From Congeria kusceri (Eukaryota; Mollusca; Bivalvia; Myida; Dreissenidae), in assembly GCA_027627225.1 (NCBI GenBank), contig CM051028.1, positions 17,500,701 to 17,564,700 of the forward strand: a stretch of DNA of 64,000 nt. The letters run 5' to 3'. Below, piece after piece: positions 56,401 to 64,000 of the stretch. The position numbers were made by a program, and so were the translations under genes. Positions within the stretch are counted from its first letter, which is position 1; each line of letters starts with the position of its first letter. The notes beneath the pieces were generated by a model. It saw nothing but the letters and a program-made list of their open reading frames with translations, had not been told where the DNA came from and did no database searches.

Positions 56401-59400
56401 TACAAGCCTCAGTTGGATATTAGTCACAAACAATTGTTATTCACAACTCACACACGCTCACACTTTATTATTTCTTTATAAATGAAGTGTTATTCCGACA
56501 CACATGCACACACAAGGAAGACAGCTTGATGCAACATACAAGCCTCAGTTGGATATTAGTCACAAACAATTGTTATTCACAACTCACACACACTCACACG
56601 TTATTATTTCTTTATAAATGAAGTGTTATTCCGACACACGTGCACACACAAGGAAGACAGCTTGATGCAACATACAAGCCTCAGTTGGATATTAGTCACA
56701 AACAATTGTTATTCACAACTCACACACACTCACACGTTATTATTTCTTTATAAATGAAGTGTTATTCCGACACACGTGCACACACAAGGAAGACAGCTTG
56801 ATGCAACATACAAGCCTCAGTTGGATATTAGTCACAAACAATTGTTATTCACAACTCACACACACTCACACGTTATTATTTCTTTATAAATGAAGTGTTA
56901 TTCCGACACACGTGCACACACAAGGAAGACAGCTTGATGCAACATACAAGCCTCAGTTGGATATTAGTCACAAACAATTGTTATTCACAACTCACACACG
57001 CTCACACTTTATTATTTCTTTATAAATGAAGTGTTATTCCGACACACGTGCACACACAAGGAAGACAGCTTGATGCAACATACAAGCTTCAGTTGGATAT
57101 TAGTCACAAACAATTGTTATTCACAACTCACACACACTCACACGTTATTATTTCTTTATAAATGAAGTGTTATTCCGACACACTTGCACACACAAGGAAG
57201 ACAGCTTGATGCAACATACAAGCCTCAGTTGGATATTAGTCACAAACAATTGTTATTCACAACTCACACACACTCACACGTTATTATTTCTTTATAAATG
57301 AAGTGTTATTCCGACACACGTGCACACACAAGGAAGACAGCTTGATGCAACATACAAGCCTCAGTTGGATATTAGTCACAAACAATTGTTATTCACAACT
57401 CACACACGCTCACACTTTATTATTTCTTTATAAATGAAGTGTTATTCCGACACACGTGCACACACAAGGAAGACAGCTTGATGCAACATACAAGCTTCAG
57501 TTGGATATTAGTCACAAACAATTGTTATTCACAACTCACACACACTCACACGTTATTATTTCTTTATAAATGAAGTGTTATTCTGACACACGTGCACACA
57601 CAAGGAAGACAGCTTGATGCAACATACAAGCCTCAGTTGGATATTAGTCACAAACAATTGTTATTCACAACTCACACACACTCACACGTTATTATTTCTT
57701 TATGAATGAAGTGTTATTCCGACACACGTGCACACACAAGGAAGACAGCTTGATGCAACATACAAGCCTCAGTTGGATATTAGTCACAAACAATTGTTAT
57801 TCACAACTCACACACGCTCACACTTTATTATTTCTTTATAAATGAAGTGTTATTCCGACACACGTGCACACACAAGGAAGACAGCTTGATGCAACATACA
57901 AGCCTCAGTTGGATATTAGTCACAAACAATTGTTATTCACAACTCACACACACTCACACTTTATTATTTCTTTATAAATGAAGTGTTATTCCGACACACG
58001 TGCACACACAAGGAAGACAGCTTGATGCAACATACAAGCCTCAGTTGGATATTAGTCACAAACAATTGTTATTCACAACTCACACACGCTCACACGTTAT
58101 TATTTCTTTATAAATGAAGTGTTATTCCGACACACGTGCACACACAAGGAAGACAGCTTGATGCAACATACAAGCCTCAGTTGGATATTAGTCACAAACA
58201 ATTGTTATTCACAACTCACACACGCTCACACGTTATTTCTTTGTAAATGAAGTGTTATTCCGACACACGTGCACACACAAGGAAGACAACTTGATGCAAC
58301 ATACAAGCCTCAGTTGGATATTAGTCACAAACAATTGTTATTCACAACTCACACACGCTCACACGTTATTTCTTTATGAATGAAGTGTTATTCCGACACA
58401 CGTGCACACACAAGGAAGACAACTTGATGCAACATACAAGCCTCCGTTGGATATTAGTCACAAACAATTGTTATTCACAACTCACACACGCTCACACTTT
58501 ATTATTTCTTTATAAATGAAGTGTTATTCCGACACACGTGCACACACAAGGAAGACAGCTTGATGCAACATACCAGCCTCAGTTGGATATTAGTCACAAA
58601 CAATTGTTATTCACAACTCACACACGCTCACACGTTATTATTTCTTTATAAATGAAGTGTTATTCCGACACACGTGCACACACAAGGAAGACAGCTTGAT
58701 GCAACATACAAGCCTCAGTTGGATATTAGTCACAAACAATTGTTATTCACAACTCACACACGCTCACACGTTATTTCTTTGTAAATGAAGTGTTATTCCG
58801 ACACACGTGCACACACAAGGAAGACAACTTGATGCAACATACAAGCCTCAGTTGGATATTAGTCACAAACAATTGTTATTCACAACTCACACACGCTCAC
58901 ACGTTATTTCTTGATAAATGAAGTGTTATTCCGACACACGTGAACACACAAGGAAGACAACTTGATGCAACATACAAGCCTCAGTTGGATATTAGTCACA
59001 AACAATTGTTATTCACAACTCACACACACTCACACGTTATTATTTCTTTATAAATGAAGTGTTATTCCGACACACGTGCACACACAAGGAAGACAACTTG
59101 ATGCAACATACAAGCCTCAGTTGGATATTAGTCACAAACAATTGTTATTCACAACTCACACACGCTCACACGTTATTTCTTTATAAATGAAGTGTTATTC
59201 CGACACACGTGCACACACAAGGAAGACAGCTTGATGCAACATACAAGCCTCAGTTGGATATTAGTCACAAACAATTGTTATTCACAACTCACACACACTC
59301 ACACGTTATTATTTCTTTATAAATGAAGTGTTATTCCGACACACTTGCACACACAAGGAAGACAGCTTGATGCAACATACAAGCCTCAGTTGGATATTAG

Positions 59401-62400
59401 TCACAAACAATTGTTATTCACAACTCACACACACTCACACGTTATTATTTCTTTATAAATGAAGTGTTAATCCGACACACTTGCACACACAAGGAAGACA
59501 GCTTGATGCAACATACGAGCCTCAGTTGGATATTAGTCACAAACAATTGTTATTCACAACTCACACACACTCACACGTTATTATTTCTTTATAAATGAAG
59601 TGTTATTCCGACACACGTGCACACACAAGGAAGAAAGCTTGATGCAGCATACAAGCCTCAGTTGGATATTAGTCACAAACAATTGTTATTCACAACTCAC
59701 ACACACTCACACGTTATTATTTCTTTATAAATGAAGTGTTATTCCGACACACTTGCACACACAAGGAAGACAGCTTGATGCAACATACAAGCCTCAGTTG
59801 GATATTAGTCACAAACAATTGTTATTCACAACTCACACACACTCACACGTTATTATTTCTTTATAAATGAAGTGTTATTCTGACACACGTGCACACACAA
59901 GGAAGAAAGCTTGATGCAGCATACAAGCCTCAGTTGGATATTAGTCACAAACAATTGTTATTCACAACTCACACACACTCACACGTTATTATTTCTTTAT
60001 AAATGAAGTGTTATTCCGACACACTTGCACACACAAGGAAGACAGCTTGATGCAACATACGAGCTTCAGTTGGATATTAGTCACAAACAATTGTTATTCA
60101 CAACTCACACACGCTCACACGTTATTATTTCTTTATAAATGAAGTGTTATTCCGACACACGTGCACACACAAGGAAGACAGCTTGATGCAACATACAAGC
60201 CTCAGTTGGATATTAGTCACAAACAATTGTTATTCACAACTCACACACGCTCACACTTTATTATTTCTTTATAAATGAAGTGTTATTCCGACACACGTGC
60301 ACACACAAGGAAGACAGCTTGATGCAACATACAAGCCTCAGTTGGATATTAGTCACAAACAATTGTTATTCACAACTCACACACACTCACACGTTATTAT
60401 TTCTTTATAAATGAAGTGTTATTCCGACACACGTGCACACACAAGGAAGACAGCTTGATGCAACATACAAGCCTCAGTTGGATATTAGTCACAAACAATT
60501 GTTATTCACAACTCACACACACTCACACGTTATTATTTCTTTATAAATGAAGTGTTATTCCGACACACGTGCACACACAAGGAAGACAGCTTGATGCAAC
60601 ATACAAGCCTCAGTTGGATATTAGTCACAAACAATTGTTATTCACAACTCACACACACTCTCTCGTTATTATTTCTTTATAAATGAAGTGTTATTCCGAC
60701 ACACGTGCACACACAAGGAAGACAGCTTGATGCAACATACAAGCCTCAGTTGGATATTAGTCACAAACAATTGTTATTCACAACTCACACACGCTCACAC
60801 TTTATTATTTCTTTATAAATGAAGTGTTATTCCGACACACGTGCACACACAAGGAAGACAGCTTGATGCAACATACAAGCTTCAGTTGGATATTAGTCAC
60901 AAACAATTGTTATTCACAACTCACACACACTCACACGTTATTATTTCTTTATAAATGAAGTGTTATTCCGACACACTTGCACACACAAGGAAGACAGCTT
61001 GATGCAACATACAAGCCTCAGTTGGATATTAGTCACAAACAATTGTTATTCACAACTCACACACACTCACACGTTATTATTTCTTTATAAATGAAGTGTT
61101 ATTCCGACACACGTGCACACACAAGGAAGACAGCTTGATGCAACATACAAGCCTCAGTTGGATATTAGTCACAAACAATTGTTATTCACAACTCACACAC
61201 ACTCACACTTTATTATTTCTTTATAAATGAAGTGTTATTTCGACACACGTGCACACACAAGGAAGACAGCTTGATGCAACATACAAGCCTCAGTTGGATA
61301 TTAGTCACAAACAATTGTTATTCACAACTCACACACACTCACACTTTATTATTTCTTTATAAATGAAGTGTTATTCCGACACACTTGCACACACAAGGAA
61401 GACAGCTTGATGCAACATACAAGCCTCAGTTGGATATTAGTCACAAACAATTGTTATTCACAACTCACACACACTCACACTTTATTATTTCTTTATAAAT
61501 GAAGTGTTATTCCGACACACGTGCACACACAAGGAAGAAAGCTTGATGCAGCATACGAGCTTCAGTTGGATATTAGTCACAAACAATTGTTATTCACAAC
61601 TCACACACGCTCACACGTTATTATTTCTTTATAAATGAAGTGTTATTCCGACACACGTGCACACACAAGGAAGACAGCTTGATGCAACATACAAGCCTCA
61701 GTTGGATATTAGTCACAAACAATTGTTATTCACAACTCACACACGCTCACACGTTATTATTTCTTTATAAATGAAGTGTTATTCCGACACACGTGCACAC
61801 ACAAGGAAGACAGCTTGATGCAACATACAAGCCTCAGTTGGATATTAGTCACAAACAATTGTTATTCACAACTCACACACGCTCACACGTTATTTCTTTG
61901 TAAATGAAGTGTTATTCCGACACACGTGCACACACAAGGAAGACAACTTGATGCAACATACAAGCCTCAGTTGGATATTAGTCACAAACAATTGTTATTC
62001 ACAACTCACACACGCTCACACGTTATTTCTTTATAAATGAAGTGTTATTCCGACACACGTGCACACACAAGGAAGACAACTTGATGCAACATACAAGCCT
62101 CAGTTGGATATTAGTCACAAACAATTGTTATTCACAACTCACACACGCTCACACTTTATTATTTCTTTATAAATGAAGTGTTATTCCGACACACGTGCAC
62201 ACACAAGGAAGACAGCTTGATGCAACATACAAGCCTCAGTTGGATATTAGTCACAAACAATTGTTATTCACAACTCACACACGCTCACACGTTATTATTT
62301 CTTTATAAATGAAGTGTTATTCCGACACACGTGCACACACAAGGAAGACAGCTTGATGCAACATACAAGCCTCAGTTGGATATTAGTCACAAACAATTGT

Positions 62401-64000
62401 TATTCACAACTCACACACGCTCACACGTTATTTCTTTGTAAATGAAGTGTTATTCCGACACACGTGCACACACAAGGAAGACAACTTGATGCAACATACA
62501 AGCCTCAGTTGGATATTAGTCACAAACAATTGTTATTCACAACTCACACACGCTCACACGTTATTTCTTGATAAATGAAGTGTTATTCCGACACACGTGA
62601 ACACACAAGGAAGACAACTTGATGCAACATACAAGCCTCAGTTGGATATTAGTCACAAACAATTGTTATTCACAACTCACACACACTCACACGTTATTAT
62701 TTCTTTATAAATGAAGTGTTATTCCGACACACGTGCACACACAAGGAAGACAACTTGATGCAATATACGAGCTTCAGTTGGATATTAGTAACAAACAATT
62801 GTTATTCACAACTCACACACGCTCACAGGTTATTATTTCTTTATAAATGAAGTGTTATTCCGACACACACAAGGAAGACAACTTGATGCAACATACAAGC
62901 CTCAGTTGGATATTAGTCACAAACAATTGTTATTCACAACACACACACACTCACACGTTATTATTTCTTTATAAATGAAGTGTTATTCCGACACACGTGC
63001 ACACACAAGGAAGAAAGCTTGATCCAGCATACCAGCCTCAGTTGGATATTAGTCACAAACAATTGTTATTCACAACTCACACACACTCACACGTTATTAT
63101 TTCTTTATAAATGAAGTGTTATTCCGACACACTTGCACACACAAGGAAGACAGCTTGATGCAACATACAAGCCTCAGTTGGATATTAGTCACAAACAATT
63201 GTTATTCACAACTCACACACACTCACACGTTATTATTTCTTTATAAATGAAGTGTTAATCCGACACACTTGCACACACAAGGAAGACAGCTTGATGCAAC
63301 ATACAAGCCTCAGTTGGATATTAGTCACAAACAATTGTTATTCACAACTCACACACACTCACACGTTATTTCTTTATAAATGAAGTGTTATTCCGACACA
63401 CGTGCACACACAAGGAAGACAGCTTGATGCAACATACAAGCCTCAGTTGGATATTAGTCACAAACAATTGTTATTCACAACTCACACACACTCACACGTT
63501 ATTATTTCTTTATAAATGAAGTGTTATTCCGACACACGTGCACACACAAGGAAGAAAGCTTGATGCAGCATACAAGCCTCAGTTGGATATTAGTCACAAA
63601 CAATTGTTATTCACAACTCACACACACTCACACGTTATTATTTCTTTATAAATGAAGTGTTATTCCGACACACTTGCACACACAAGGAAGACAGCTTGAT
63701 GCAACATACAAGCCTCAGTTGGATATTAGTCACAAACAATTGTTATTCACAACTCACACACACTCACACGTTATTATTTCTTTATAAATGAAGTGTTATT
63801 CTGACACACGTGCACACACAAGGAAGAAAGCTTGATGCAGCATACAAGCCTCAGTTGGATATTAGTCACAAACAATTGTTATTCACAACTCACACACGCT
63901 CACACGTTATTATTTCTTTATAAATGAAGTGTTATTCCGACACACGTGCACACACAAGGAAGACAACTTGATGCAACATACAAGCCTCAGTTGGATATTA
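50495..64000 (+). repeat. 136-bp satellite, about 100 units, continues beyond the window
   Basis: Unit order: GAAGTGTTATTCCGACACAC, GTGCACACACAAGGAAGACA, GCTTGATGCAACATACAAGC, CTCAGTTGGATATTAGTCAC, AAACAATTGTTATTCACAAC, TCACACACGCTCACACGTTA, TTATTTCTTTATAAAT. First full unit at about 50541, next at 50677 (136 bp apart). Variants: loss of TTA before TTTCTTT (133 bp), CACGTG or CACTTG, CACACTTTATT, AGCTTGATGCAGC. Rare shared variants recur at kilobase distances, so a higher-order structure of about 3.7-4.1 kb blocks is present. The monomer has two related halves (GTTATTCCGACACAC and GTTATTCACAACTCACACAC). Not coding. Confidence 0.97.

Larger units (their letters stand above)
49207..64000 (+). 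other. CPSF2: CPSF2 intron of at least 14.8 kb (phase 1), open at the window end
   Basis: After the donor GTACCACA the sequence holds a MITE, a SINE, two older dispersed repeats and then the 136-bp satellite that runs off the window. No further exon is seen. Confidence 0.65.

Overview
The window looks like one stretch of a single large animal gene. The DNA is AT-rich and intron-dominated, with tRNA-derived SINEs, many short inverted-repeat transposons and huge minisatellites, and no compact genes. The repeat families (SINEs whose tails run into CAAACAAAC, 'GTCCGTCCGTCC'-type dispersed repeats, AGGTCAAGGTCA repeats, and a foldback family with GAGGCGTGTCG ends) match what I recall from bivalve molluscs. 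A dreissenid mussel is my best guess, but that is inference.

The only gene I can support is CPSF2 (CPSF100, cleavage and polyadenylation specificity factor subunit 2) on the + strand. Five internal coding exons are present at 635-732, 35416-35518, 38810-38913, 48751-48805 and 49173-49206. Their phases join cleanly (2, 0, 2, 0, 1). Together they encode about 131 residues between the metallo-beta-lactamase/beta-CASP part and the C-terminal part of the protein. They include the Ser/Asp/Glu-rich linker and the conserved [14 protein letters not shown]...KWDEYGE block that contacts CPSF160-WDR33. The start and stop codons lie outside the window.

The introns are about 34.7 kb, 3.3 kb, 9.8 kb, 0.37 kb and at least 14.8 kb. 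Tandem arrays fill roughly 40 percent of the window: 42 bp x9 (8.4 kb), 30 bp x14 (14.2 kb), 65 bp x12 (18.0 kb), 26 bp x about 75 (25.6 and 27.4-29.3 kb), 41/47 bp x about 43 (33.4-35.4 kb), 42 bp x about 46 (38.9-40.9 kb), about 123 bp x32 (44.9-48.7 kb) and 136 bp x about 100 (50.5 kb to the window end). Between them lie SINEs, MITE-like palindromes, one hAT-like 1.4 kb element and older dispersed repeats.

The most interesting pattern is how three arrays meet exons. The 41/47-bp array runs into the exon-2 acceptor with AG dinucleotides in exact 41-nt register, and each decoy AG leads to a stop codon. The 42-bp array just after the exon-3 donor repeats the U1-consensus GTAAGT about 16 times. 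The 123-bp array that abuts the exon-4 acceptor carries AATAAA plus a downstream G-tract about 30 times. All of this lies inside a gene for a polyadenylation factor, which suggests a testable idea of splicing/intronic-polyadenylation control. It could equally be neutral satellite growth. Array lengths depend on assembly quality.
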